From positions 62,001 through 126,000 of the forward strand of contig NZ_AKJM01000085.1 of the NCBI RefSeq assembly GCF_000282335.1: 64,000 nt of DNA, in the 5' to 3' direction. Shown here in pieces: positions 27,395 to 35,812 of this stretch. The stretch's first letter is position 1, and each line of letters begins with the position of its first letter. Origin of the DNA: Pseudomonas sp. GM48. GTDB taxonomy: Bacteria > Pseudomonadota > Gammaproteobacteria > Pseudomonadales > Pseudomonadaceae. Below the pieces are notes generated by a model. The model worked only from the letters and a program-made list of their open reading frames with translations. It was not told the origin of the DNA and did not search any database. The translations under genes were made by a program, and so were the position numbers.

Positions 27395-27604
27395 TCAAAT
27401 CTCATCGTCTGGCAGCCATGGGATGACTCCCTTTGGGCCAACGTCCCAGTTGTGATAGAGGATTTCGCCGCTCACAAACGCTCCCGTGGCGCCGGTGAAT
27501 ATGCACTCATTGATATTCGCGTTGCGCAGATCAGCTCCATCGACTTTAGCCCCCAAAAAACATGCCCCACGAAGGTAGGCCCCACGAAGATCAACGCCTC
27601 TCAA
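27395..27604 (-). CDS. small pentapeptide-repeat protein, start uncertain
   Basis: 69 residues from a TTG at 27604. The first 40 residues follow the A(D/N)Lxx pentapeptide pattern (RGVDLRGAYLRGACFLGAKVDGADLRNANI), which builds a right-handed beta-helix, and the end reads VIPWLPDDEI. The open frame continues about 13 codons upstream (RDFSYADLRG) without an ATG or GTG, and a strong GAGGAGGT sits further upstream in another frame, so the N-terminus may have been lost by a frameshift. It lies just downstream of the Mrr-like gene on the same strand. Confidence 0.5.
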   Translation of the reverse strand: MRGVDLRGAYLRGACFLGAKVDGADLRNANINECIFTGATGAFVSGEILYHNWDVGPKGVIPWLPDDEI

Positions 27605-27681
27605 ATCTGCATAACTAAAGTCTCGTTTGAGCGTAGCGAGGACTCAACTGCGACCTCCTCTAAAGTCCCCGATGCCCGACA

Positions 27682-28848
27682 TCAACTCTCTACTTCCTCA
27701 GCTTGGAAGACCTCGATGAGCTTCTGGTTGTAGTCATCCAGATAGCTCTGAAGCCCGTCCCGGTCGATCAGCCGGACGCCTGCTGTGCCGGCCAACTCTT
27801 TTGCAGACTTTGTATAGTAGGAGTTCGTGACTACCATAGCCTCGTCGCACCCGTAAAAAGCTTTAGCCGAAATGGCTTGCTGCACAGCCGCGTTGCCTAC
27901 AGAGCCAGAGTAGTTCTTAGCCTGGATAACCATGTTTTTGCCGAACCGGGTAACGAAAAGATCTGCGCCTTGATCAGCCGTCTTCTTGGTCTCTTTGACG
28001 TCATAGCCAATAGTCTGGAAGATCTCAACAAGGAAGGCTTCGAATTGGAATCCGTCCATGGCATCCACCAGGTACATGGTGATGAACTGGTTCGGATTGA
28101 AATGCTCGAGCTGTGATCCCAGCCGCTCGACGAGAATGTCGAAATAAATCTCCTCGCATAGACTCAAGCCATTCCGAAAAGCCTGCAGCGGAAGGAGTGG
28201 TACGCCGGAAGTGGTGGCTGATTGGGGATTGAATTGAACATTGGGAAATGGAACGTCATTTTCCCAAAGGTAGTAGTAGAACAAGGCCAAGTCAGACCTG
28301 AATGTCGTCCCGGCCTCTTCAATCCAGGAACGTAAGGTGTCAGCAAGATCAGCTCGGATGTGGCGGGTCAACTCTCTCGAGAAGCCCAGGTAGGCAGAGT
28401 TGAAAGCCGTGGTCTGCAGCAACTTGTCCAAGAGAGATGGCAGCCCTTCGAGCTCGTCAAAGCCTTTGCGAATCAAGACCTCCCTGAACAGTTCCCTCTC
28501 ACTGTACACACCATCCAATCGTGGCCCAGGCACACCCGCGTCATCGCTGCTGCCTGCACTTTCGCGGGTGGTGTGAATGAAGTTCGTGAAGTAAGGTTGC
28601 TTCAGCTCCGAGTATTTTCTCAACACATTGTTAAGGAGGTCGTTGAGCTGAGCTTGCTCTTTCTTCTTACCGAGAAAATCCTTAATCAGGCCTTTTGATC
28701 GGTACTGGAAATCTGGGTAGAACGAGGGATCCAGCGGGGTGAGATGTCGCAGAGTAAGCTCTGATGATGGTGAAACCTGAGAGCCCATGCACCATGGGCA
28801 CGCAGTCTCAAAAGTAGTCCTGTTGCATCCATTGCATTGGTAAATCAT
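27682..28848 (-). CDS. Mrr-type restriction endonuclease with N-terminal zinc ribbon
   Basis: 388 residues. A zinc ribbon opens the protein (Cys-5, Cys-8, Cys-17, Cys-20). The C-terminal Mrr catalytic domain (about 265-365) shows GFQFEAFLVEIFQTIGYDVKETKKTADQGADLFVTRFGKNMVIQAKNYSGSVGNAAVQQAI: the helix with the early Glu, the Asp of GAD and the Gln-Ala-Lys of QAK. Such enzymes cut methylated or foreign DNA. The middle 200 residues are unassigned. It follows the CBASS-side exonuclease on the minus strand by 144 bases and may be in the same transcription unit. Confidence 0.8.
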   Translation of the reverse strand: MIYQCNGCNRTTFETACPWCMGSQVSPSSELTLRHLTPLDPSFYPDFQYRSKGLIKDFLGKKKEQAQLNDLLNNVLRKYSELKQPYFTNFIHTTRESAGSSDDAGVPGPRLDGVYSERELFREVLIRKGFDELEGLPSLLDKLLQTTAFNSAYLGFSRELTRHIRADLADTLRSWIEEAGTTFRSDLALFYYYLWENDVPFPNVQFNPQSATTSGVPLLPLQAFRNGLSLCEEIYFDILVERLGSQLEHFNPNQFITMYLVDAMDGFQFEAFLVEIFQTIGYDVKETKKTADQGADLFVTRFGKNMVIQAKNYSGSVGNAAVQQAISAKAFYGCDEAMVVTNSYYTKSAKELAGTAGVRLIDRDGLQSYLDDYNQKLIEVFQAEEVES

Positions 28849-28992
28849 CGTGCCCGCCCCTTCCCGAAGTCATCGCGCGTATCGTGCCAGCGACCATAGC
28901 GCAGTGCCACTAGCACGTCCACGGGCATGCCTCTCCGGCATACACACCACCAATCAGGAATACAGTTCTACCACTAACGGCCTGTTAGGGAG

Positions 28993-29547
28993 TCAGGGGC
29001 GATTCACTAGCTCTTCCCGAATCAGATTGAACAACTCCGCTTGGTACACGGCGTCGTCCAAGGCATCGTGATTGCCAGAACTTGCAGGATTCACAACTTT
29101 CTCAATCTCACTCGACCGAGTAGATCTCCAGGTGCGTTGAGCGGTGCCGAAGAACATAGACTTGATGTCTAGTGCCGCTATACCGAAAGGGTTCTCACCA
29201 AGAAATTGGTAGAAGTAGTAGTTCACAAAGCTCCAATCGAACGATGCGTTGAACCCTACGAAGACAACCGTCTGGCCGGCATCAGCGAGTGACTCAACCC
29301 ATGCCTTGAACTGTGCCATCGCCTCACTAGGTTCGAGGCCCTCTTCGCACAGTTTCTCCAAGCACAACCCCGTGACCTCCAGAGCTGCTGGTACAAACTC
29401 ATCCGAGATAGGCTTCAGGTAGCATGAAAACTGCTCTGCTGGATTTGAGGTTACACATGCGCCGATAGACAGCATGCTGTATTTACCAGGAATTGGGCCT
29501 GATGCCTCAATGTCTACAGAGACGAAAATTTCTTTATCGGCTTTCAT
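28993..29547 (-). CDS. DEDDh 3'-5' exonuclease downstream of the CBASS core
   Basis: 184 residues, an RNase T/DnaQ-fold exonuclease: motif [12 protein letters not shown] (residues 8-18), motif [20 protein letters not shown] (about 94-111) and motif [18 protein letters not shown] (about 158-172). All four acidic residues and the catalytic His are present. ATG at 29547 has GGAG six bases upstream. It follows the TRIP13-like gene by 144 bases on the same strand. An accessory 3'-5' exonuclease has been reported in some CBASS operons (I believe it is called Cap18), so a role in that locus is likely but not proven. Confidence 0.75.
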   Translation of the reverse strand: MKADKEIFVSVDIEASGPIPGKYSMLSIGACVTSNPAEQFSCYLKPISDEFVPAALEVTGLCLEKLCEEGLEPSEAMAQFKAWVESLADAGQTVVFVGFNASFDWSFVNYYFYQFLGENPFGIAALDIKSMFFGTAQRTWRSTRSSEIEKVVNPASSGNHDALDDAVYQAELFNLIREELVNRP

Positions 29548-29691
29548 AATTACTCCGGTTGAGCAGCTGCCTGGCAGGCAACCGCCGCGTCAGATGCTAG
29601 ACATCGAAACGCTTGAAAAGATCGGAGACGAAGGGCGTTGGGAAAGATATAGCCCGCCCCTTCCCACCTAACCAAAAACAGACCTGACCGC

Positions 29692-30588
29692 TTACTTATC
29701 TTCCATGACCGGAGATGGCCGCATCGACAGAATCGAATCGGTCAGATCCTTGAAGCTCAGCGGTCGATTTGGGAAGGCTTTCGCCATCGCGCTTGGATAC
29801 AGGCGAGTCCGGATATCAGAATAAGTCCAGGCTGGCTGGCCGTCGCGCTCACCAGTAACAGCTGCCAACTCAGTTAGTTGCTTATCCGTAAGGCCCAAGC
29901 CTGCCAAGTCCATGCTGAACAGCTCTTTTCGCTCAGCTACATCGGGACGGGTGAACTCTTCAACGATGGCTGCACGACGGCGAAGTGCTGCGTCCAAAAC
30001 GGAAAGTCGGTTGGTGCACAAAATCACCACGATCCGGCCACCATACTTGCGCAGTTCATCTACGCCCTGGATCAAGGTGTTCACAGCCACCTTATCTTCG
30101 TGGTGACTCTGGCTCTGCGAGCGGGAGGATGCGATCGAATCGCCTTCATCAATGATGAGAATCGCCCGACGCTTTTTACCTGCTGCTTCGACAACTTCAG
30201 CGAAAGCCTGGGTCAAGAGGGTGCCCATCTCTCCGACCTTGCCGGAGCCACGAACACGGTTGCTCAGCTTGAACAGAACCGAATCTTCAGCGCGAGAATC
30301 ACGGACAATGCGGTTGGCGATGCACTCCGCTGTCGCAGTTTTCCCGGTACCGACGTCGCCATGGAAGATCACCAGAGGATACTGGTCGGCTACCAGGTTG
30401 CAGATCGGCAGCACACTTTTATGGTGCACCTTGCTCCACTCGGACAACTGGCCCTGATTCAGCAGGAGCTGGAGCTGGTTTTGCACACGCTCATAGCGGC
30501 CCGCAAACCCGAGCAACACTCTCTCACGATCAGTCAGCTGGGTGTCCGGCAACTCAATCGCCGAGTCAAATACAGTGTTATTGCTCAT
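29692..30588 (-). CDS. cap6: TRIP13/Pch2-like AAA+ ATPase of CBASS (Cap6)
   Basis: 298 residues. Walker A is GDVGTGKT at 77-84, Walker B ILIIDEGD at about 143-150, sensor 1 VVILCTNR near 186-193 and the arginine-finger region ALRRRAAIVEEF near 200-211. In type III CBASS the hexamer unfolds the HORMA protein and so switches off the CD-NTase in the absence of phage. The gene overlaps the HORMA gene by four bases (ATGA). The size matches bacterial TRIP13 proteins. Confidence 0.85.
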   Translation of the reverse strand: MSNNTVFDSAIELPDTQLTDRERVLLGFAGRYERVQNQLQLLLNQGQLSEWSKVHHKSVLPICNLVADQYPLVIFHGDVGTGKTATAECIANRIVRDSRAEDSVLFKLSNRVRGSGKVGEMGTLLTQAFAEVVEAAGKKRRAILIIDEGDSIASSRSQSQSHHEDKVAVNTLIQGVDELRKYGGRIVVILCTNRLSVLDAALRRRAAIVEEFTRPDVAERKELFSMDLAGLGLTDKQLTELAAVTGERDGQPAWTYSDIRTRLYPSAMAKAFPNRPLSFKDLTDSILSMRPSPVMEDK

Positions 30589-31076
30589 CGGGCGTAATCC
30601 TTCCGTTCCATGCCGTAGCCGTTGCTGGAGTACTCACGCCCGCCGCTCTGAGTGAGCTGGGAGTGTGAGATATCTTCGTAGTTGGTCGTCCAGCCGCCTT
30701 TCATTTTTCCGGCCATTTTTTCCTGGGCTCTCGCGTCGTAGGCGTCGGTTGTAGACAGGACTATCCGCAGGCGTGGGCTAGGGAGCTTTGGCCAGAGCGC
30801 ATTACCAGGCCGCTGATTAGCCAGAGACCCAGACTCGTTTACGTAGAACCGGGCTGCCTTATGCTCGATACCATGGCTCAGCAAAGTGAGATCGACATAC
30901 TTGAGATACCCATGCCTGGCTAGAACCTCAATGTCGTGCCCCCACTCCCGCGCATCAGCTTCGGTGATAGCGCCGCTGCTCGAAGCGATCATCAAGAGGT
31001 CAGCAGTCACCCGCCGTGCAACCGCCTCAATGTCAGTGGTGGTGTAGGTGCTGGTTTGGGTGGCGGTAGAACTCAT
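30585..31076 (-). CDS. cap7: bacterial HORMA-domain protein of CBASS (Cap7)
   Basis: 163 residues. The first 130 residues have the bacterial HORMA layout (a helical start TTTDIEAVARRVTADLLMIASSSG, then WGHDIEVLARHGYLKYVDLTLLSHG, then a beta meander), and the C-terminal tail (TQSGGREYSSNGYGMERKDYAR) can form the safety belt. In type III CBASS it recognises a phage peptide, closes, and activates the CD-NTase. The family is hard to identify by eye; position between a CD-NTase and a TRIP13-like gene with four-base overlaps on both sides is the stronger argument. Confidence 0.8.
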   Translation of the reverse strand: MSSTATQTSTYTTTDIEAVARRVTADLLMIASSSGAITEADAREWGHDIEVLARHGYLKYVDLTLLSHGIEHKAARFYVNESGSLANQRPGNALWPKLPSPRLRIVLSTTDAYDARAQEKMAGKMKGGWTTNYEDISHSQLTQSGGREYSSNGYGMERKDYAR

Positions 31077-32017
31077 GCTGCGTCCTCCACCTTGAAGCCC
31101 TTACCGAACAACTCCTTCCACACTTCGAAGTCATCCTCGATCGAGGCGAAGTGCGCGGTTTCCCACGACTCCTCGGCAAGCTGAACGATTTCCTTGCGCT
31201 CATCCTCGGTGATGCGGCTCGCGACGTTGTTCGTGTCGCATACCGGATCAATGATCACTACAGTATCCTTGAACTGAGGCACCCAGCCGTTCTCAGGAAA
31301 CTTGATGACCTCCTTGAGCCCGGACTGCACGATGTACAGCAGGAAGTCCCGGAAGCGCTTCTCCAGCGAGCCAGTCTTGCCATTCACTTCAAGCACGTGG
31401 GCCATGATCAGCTCAATGTGGAAGGACTTGAGTGGCACTTCCTTCCAGGTACGCCAGCGCTTAGCCAGGCGCACCAGGGTGCGGAAGTCCGGATCGTCAT
31501 CCTTCCGAGCCTTCACGAAGTTCACCTGGCACGGTGCGCAGGTTTCAGTCTTCGAGCCGTCAATCCGGTCGAACTGCCAGCCGTAGCCTTCCTTGTTCGG
31601 GTTCTCGATGACCGGAACGATATCAACCTCAAGCCCGGTACCCACGAAGGTGACCTTCGCTGCCTTGCGCTGGATTTCGAAGTCTTCAACAGACTTGTTC
31701 GGGTACAGGCTGACCAGCGCGTCGTAGATTTTCTGGCTGAGGGTCGCGAAGGTCTCTTCATCCACCTTCTGGCCGCTGATGTAGAAAACCACGTCGACGT
31801 CGGCGGGGTTCTGAGCGTTGGGCCGCAGGATGGTGTGCTTGGCGAAAGAGCCTGCCTTCACCACCTTCTTGATGGTGATTTTGTCCTGCTTCTTCAGGCT
31901 ATCCTTCAGCGCTGCGATCAGGCGGTCGACCTGTGCGTTGTAGGTCTCCCGCTTGTCCTTCGGCAGGCGCAGCACGTTACTGTCGTAATACTTGATCTGT
32001 GTGTTGGTGAGTGGCAT
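31073..32017 (-). CDS. CD-NTase (cyclic oligonucleotide synthase) of type III CBASS
   Basis: 314 residues. The nucleotidyltransferase signature is intact: AGSFAKHT (Gly-56, Ser-57), NPADVDVVFYI (Asp-73, Asp-75) and the third carboxylate in GLEVDIVPV (Asp-132). The C-terminal helical part contains KRWRTWKEVPLKSFHIELIMAHV. On phage infection it should make a cyclic di- or trinucleotide that activates the effector. Clade is probably CdnC or CdnD, which are the ones found with HORMA and TRIP13; I cannot decide which. ATG at 32017 has AGGAGGGG upstream. It heads the minus-strand operon, divergent from the WYL regulator. Confidence 0.87.
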   Translation of the reverse strand: MPLTNTQIKYYDSNVLRLPKDKRETYNAQVDRLIAALKDSLKKQDKITIKKVVKAGSFAKHTILRPNAQNPADVDVVFYISGQKVDEETFATLSQKIYDALVSLYPNKSVEDFEIQRKAAKVTFVGTGLEVDIVPVIENPNKEGYGWQFDRIDGSKTETCAPCQVNFVKARKDDDPDFRTLVRLAKRWRTWKEVPLKSFHIELIMAHVLEVNGKTGSLEKRFRDFLLYIVQSGLKEVIKFPENGWVPQFKDTVVIIDPVCDTNNVASRITEDERKEIVQLAEESWETAHFASIEDDFEVWKELFGKGFKVEDAA

Positions 32018-32209
32018 GTGCCATCCCCTCCTAGAAATGTTGTGTTAGTCGCAACAGCCTCCCTACCAGCAGCTACACCACATGCCGACGGATGAGATGG
32101 CGCGGCGATTCGAGCACCAGAGCCCAAATCGCCCTTACGGCTTACTGCAGTTCAACCCTGCCCGTACCATTCGAAGATCCGGCCAGGAAAATTGCGAACC
32201 GCAGATTGC

Positions 32210-32265
32210 TAGCGTATGATTACTATACGCATAGTTTTTAGATGCAGTCTAGTTTTTATACGCTA
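32210..32265. promoter_or_regulatory. probable CapW operator between the divergent CBASS arms
   Basis: TAGCGTAT at 32210-32217, ATACGCAT at 32225-32232 and ATACGCTA at 32258-32265. The first and third are perfect inverted copies, and the second and third are spaced 33 bases, three helical turns. They lie just upstream of the WYL regulator and 193 bases from the CD-NTase start. CapW proteins repress CBASS promoters by binding inverted repeats, so these are the likely sites. The A+T-rich TAGTTTTTAGA between them may be a -10 region. Confidence 0.6.
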
Positions 32266-32278
32266 TCGAGGCTTGAAC

Positions 32279-33175
32279 ATGACAACCGAGTCCAAACCCA
32301 TGGACGACTTACCCATCAAGGGACGGCAAGGAGCACGTTGGGGCCAAGAGCGTCGCTTGGAATTCATTGATTATCGATTGCGATGGGATGGGCAGATCAA
32401 CCGAAGCAACCTCACTGACTTCTTCGGCATTTCGGTGCCGCAAGCCTCGTTGGACATAACCGAGTACGCGAAGCTTGCAGAAGGTAATCTGGAGTACGAC
32501 ACCCGAGCCAGGGTTTACCGGGCTACCGAGTCATTCAAAGCGGTATTCCAGTCGAGCTCAGTGGAGCGCTATCTGGAGGATTTGCTTCGCGTCGCTGTGC
32601 AGCGAGAGATCCCATACGGTAGCTTCCTGGGTTGGCAATCTCCGGTTGCTGGCGTCCCCAAGCTGGGTCGACGCCTCAACGCTGACGTCGTTGGAGAAAT
32701 CCTGCGCGCTATCCGCGAGATGGGTTATGTCGAAGTCTTCTACCAGTCCCTGACCGACCCTGAGGGCGGCGAACGGAGGCTGTCCCCTCACGCCCTGGTG
32801 CATGACGGTAACCGCTGGCATGTCCGGGCTTACTGTCACAAACGCAAAGGATTCAGAGACTTCTCTCTGACACGTATCAAGCACTGCAAATACGCGGGGC
32901 AGGATCGAGAGCGTGCTTCGGAGGATCACGCTTGGAACACCATGGTGGACGTGGTTCTCATCCCACATCCCGACCTCACGCCAGCACAGCGCCAACTGAT
33001 CGAGAGCGATTTCCTAATGGAAGGCGGTGAGATGCACATCGAATGCCGCCGAGCGCTTCTCATATACCTCATGTTCCAGCTCAACCTTAATGAAGATCAG
33101 GCTGGCCAGAGGCCCGAGGTCATCCAGCTTGCCCTCAAAAACAGGGATGAAATCCAGGCGCGGCTTAAGTCATAA
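32279..33175 (+). CDS. capW: WYL-domain transcriptional regulator (CapW-like)
   Basis: 298 residues from the ATG at 32279 (GAGG upstream). N-terminal winged helix with RRLEFIDYRLRWDGQINRSNLTDFFGISVPQASLDITEYAKL (about 20-62), then a WYL ligand-binding domain in the middle (GYVEVFYQSL...RRLSPHALVHDGNRWHVRAYCHKRKGFRDFSLTRI, about 145-210) and a C-terminal WCX-like dimerisation region. CapW is the known repressor of CBASS operons, released by damage or infection signals. Placement divergent from the CD-NTase with inverted half-sites between them supports that role. Confidence 0.85.
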   Translation: MTTESKPMDDLPIKGRQGARWGQERRLEFIDYRLRWDGQINRSNLTDFFGISVPQASLDITEYAKLAEGNLEYDTRARVYRATESFKAVFQSSSVERYLEDLLRVAVQREIPYGSFLGWQSPVAGVPKLGRRLNADVVGEILRAIREMGYVEVFYQSLTDPEGGERRLSPHALVHDGNRWHVRAYCHKRKGFRDFSLTRIKHCKYAGQDRERASEDHAWNTMVDVVLIPHPDLTPAQRQLIESDFLMEGGEMHIECRRALLIYLMFQLNLNEDQAGQRPEVIQLALKNRDEIQARLKS

Positions 33176-33226
33176 CACCTAAAAACCCAGCCAACACTCA
33201 ACACCTCAGCTACCGGAATTGTCACG

Positions 33227-34753
33227 ATGGCAAACCTTGAAAATGAATTCATTCTGATTGCAGGCAGCATCTCCAAAAAGACAGAGAAGGCCTCGATCGA
33301 TCTCGCGCACGACTTCACTCGCGCGGTTACTAAAAGCGTCCTGGCCGCACAGGGTGGCTTGGTCGTCTACCTGGCAGGTCTACCTGCCAATGAGAGTGGT
33401 GACGCGCTGACGTTCGATTGGACGGTAGCCTACGAGGCTGAGAAATTGTTGGCCGCTTGCCCCCCAGCCCATCAGCTGAAGATCGTTACCTCTCAGCTGG
33501 CTATGCGGGAAAAAATGACTCCAGAGCAGCGAATGCTCATCCGCCGGCTCTCGGCTGAAAATTTCGCGGAGATCATCTACCTCGAAGACGATGTGATCAC
33601 CGGCGGAAACATTGGTGATGAACAAGTGGAAGTTGCCACGGCGATGATTGCGCTGGGTGGTGGTAAAGGTGTTTCAGACCGAGCCCGCAAGATGCGCAGA
33701 CGGAAGCTGCCCGTGCTGCCATTTGATTTGAACCTTGGTGGGTTAAGCGAGGACGGCCAAGGAGCGCTCGGCCTTCACACAAACTTCTTCAAGGAGCCCC
33801 TGGCGTTGTTTCCGTTCACCGGAGAGCAGGTGAAAGGACGCTTGTACAGCATGTCGCTGCAGGAGCCGCTCTACGGCCTGGACAAGTTGGCTGATCTTTC
33901 CGTTGGGCTTTTCCAGGCCGAGATTGAGGCCCGGGAGGCAGCACGTTCTCCAGACCTCCTGGTCATCACGGCCATCGCCATTGAGCTCGCTGCCGCGAAG
34001 AAGGTATTCGGTATTGGCGAGGATGTACCTGCACGTTACTCAAAAAATGGTATTCATTTCTGGCCTGTGACGATCCAGCGAGCGGATGGTCATCTTTCAT
34101 GTGTAGTTGCCTCTCTAGGCAACCCTGGCAACGTCAATGCGAGCGCCATCACCACACTTCTGCTGTCAGAGCTGAACCCAAAAAAGGTTCTGATGATGGG
34201 GATCGCCGGCGGTCGTCGTAAAAAACTGAGTCTCGGCGAAGTCATTTTGTCCGAGCGCGTCGTGTACTACGAAGGGGCAGCAGCGCAAGCTGGTGGCACG
34301 CTTGCGCTACGGCCAGAGATGCAACGACCTGGGCTTTCTACCCAGCAAGATCTCAATGCTTATTTCGCGACAGCGTCTCTACCTGATCGCCTGCAAGAGC
34401 GTGCGGAGAAGCTGGGCTTCGCGATCCCGGCAGAGTCCACCGCTGGCGACGTTGCAGTAAGGCTGATGGTATCGCCTGCAACCATTGCCTCCGGCGAACT
34501 GCTCGTTCGAGACCCAGAAGTCTTCGCAGGCTTCCAAGGCATTCACGAAAAAGCACTGGTCGCTGAGATGGAAGCTTACGGGGTATTCGACGCCTGCGAA
34601 AAGCAGAACGTACCCGTATTGGTCGTCCGCGGAATCAGCGATTACGGCGACACAACCAAGGACAACACCTTCCACAAGGTGGCTTCCGAAGCGGCCGCCA
34701 TTGTGACCCTCGACTACGCCATACATGGTTGGAGCCGAAAGGCCGATAACTGA
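33227..34753 (+). CDS. SLOG-nucleosidase/phosphorylase fusion, probable CBASS effector
   Basis: 508 residues, two domains. Residues 1-225 have the SLOG (LOG-Smf/DprA) Rossmann pattern: FILIAGSISKK near 8-18, GLVVYLAGLP near 44-53, the glycine-rich MIALGGGKGVSDRARKM near 137-153 and LPVLPFDLNLGGLS near 159-172. SLOG/STALD domains in anti-phage proteins bind cyclic or ADP-ribose-derived signals. Residues 240-505 are a nucleoside phosphorylase/nucleosidase domain: SPDLLVITAIAIELAAAKKVFG, KKVLMMGIAGGRR near 318-330, VAEMEAYGVFDAC near 445-457 (Met-Glu substrate motif) and VVRGISDYGD near 463-472. Nucleosidase-type effectors are known in CBASS; activated, this one would deplete nucleosides or nucleotides. 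It follows the regulator by 51 bases on the opposite arm from the synthase, which is unusual. Confidence 0.75.
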   Translation: MANLENEFILIAGSISKKTEKASIDLAHDFTRAVTKSVLAAQGGLVVYLAGLPANESGDALTFDWTVAYEAEKLLAACPPAHQLKIVTSQLAMREKMTPEQRMLIRRLSAENFAEIIYLEDDVITGGNIGDEQVEVATAMIALGGGKGVSDRARKMRRRKLPVLPFDLNLGGLSEDGQGALGLHTNFFKEPLALFPFTGEQVKGRLYSMSLQEPLYGLDKLADLSVGLFQAEIEAREAARSPDLLVITAIAIELAAAKKVFGIGEDVPARYSKNGIHFWPVTIQRADGHLSCVVASLGNPGNVNASAITTLLLSELNPKKVLMMGIAGGRRKKLSLGEVILSERVVYYEGAAAQAGGTLALRPEMQRPGLSTQQDLNAYFATASLPDRLQERAEKLGFAIPAESTAGDVAVRLMVSPATIASGELLVRDPEVFAGFQGIHEKALVAEMEAYGVFDACEKQNVPVLVVRGISDYGDTTKDNTFHKVASEAAAIVTLDYAIHGWSRKADN

Positions 34754-34896
34754 CCTGGATGCTGGCAGCCGAGTGAAGGCAGGAGTGAGCTTCAAGAAGA
34801 CTCTCCTGACACGACCACCAGCCACCCTTTTACCTGATCTGAATCTGATCAGTGATACGCCCCTACCAGGGGCAATGCATATGCTAAGGAAGACCC

Positions 34897-35358
34897 ATGA
34901 AGCGTCCAGATCCCATCGACATCTACTTTGACGAACCTACCAAGAATTTACTTTTCTCTTTGGTCGATCGCAAAGACCCTAACGACTTGGCGACTGGTAA
35001 CGATGACACGTTCATGCACACCATTTCGGCTGTCTTTTTCCTGTTTGCGTCTCTTTTGGACGAACACACCCCAGATCTGTATCCAGCCGAATGGCAGTTG
35101 ATCGCTGAAGCTCAACGCGAGATTCATGGAAAGCACCGTCTCCCCCTCACCTTCCCTGAGATGAAGTCGCAGCTGGTTGTCGGTGTTGAAGACATGGTTG
35201 GGCTGGATAACGAGATCTCGAGCGTTCTCTTGGCTAACAAGATCGCAGGCTTCACCTCCGCTCAGCTGTGTGCGATCGCTGCCCACGTGCAGCGGTACCA
35301 CGTAGCTCGAAAGCGGGGCCAGGAATACAAATTTCCTGAGATCAAATTCAAAGGGTGA
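34897..35358 (+). CDS. unknown 153-residue protein downstream of the CBASS effector
   Basis: Not recognised. Soluble, helical, with DDTFMHTISAVFFLFASLLDEHTPDLYPAEWQLIAEAQREI in the first half and a basic C-terminal tail. ATG at 34897 has AAGGA upstream. It lies 143 bases after the effector on the same strand and may be read with it. Confidence 0.55.
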   Translation: MKRPDPIDIYFDEPTKNLLFSLVDRKDPNDLATGNDDTFMHTISAVFFLFASLLDEHTPDLYPAEWQLIAEAQREIHGKHRLPLTFPEMKSQLVVGVEDMVGLDNEISSVLLANKIAGFTSAQLCAIAAHVQRYHVARKRGQEYKFPEIKFKG

Positions 35359-35493
35359 CCTTTACCGGCCGCAGCAGCTCCTTCGAAGCACTGGGGCGCG
35401 CTGCCTTGACTCAAAAAATGAGGTTGGTTGATCGACTGTGGGACTGGGCTTTCCCAGACAACAGGTCGGAGGCTAGGCCTTAGTCCGCCATCG

Positions 35494-35781
35494 TCATTTT
35501 CGGTAGAAAATGAATGGCGGATAGGTGTATGCGTCTGCGTGTTCATTGTCCCGACCCTCACACAGCCATTCCCCCACAAACGACTGTGGGCCCGAGACGA
35601 TAAGGGCATTCTCAGGATTTTTCACAGCTTCGCCCATCGGGCGCATTCCGCCCAGCATAAAGCCTACGAGGTTAGCCTCCGGCGTATTCTCCACAAGCAG
35701 CTTCCCTTCATCTGTCAGGTATCCCCGAAGAATGCCTAGTCCGGTGTTATGTACCACCAATGGCTCCCACTTCACGTCCAT
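35494..35781 (-). CDS. unknown 95-residue protein
   Basis: Not recognised. It starts MDVKWEPLVVHNTGLGILRGYL and contains GFMLGGMRPMGEAVKNPENALIVSG. ATG at 35781 has AGGAG six bases upstream, which is why I accept it. It lies 31 bases after the DUF2971 gene's end on the same strand. Confidence 0.5.
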   Translation of the reverse strand: MDVKWEPLVVHNTGLGILRGYLTDEGKLLVENTPEANLVGFMLGGMRPMGEAVKNPENALIVSGPQSFVGEWLCEGRDNEHADAYTYPPFIFYRK

Positions 35782-35812
35782 GCAAATCTCCTGATTTTTC
35801 GTGAGTTACTGT

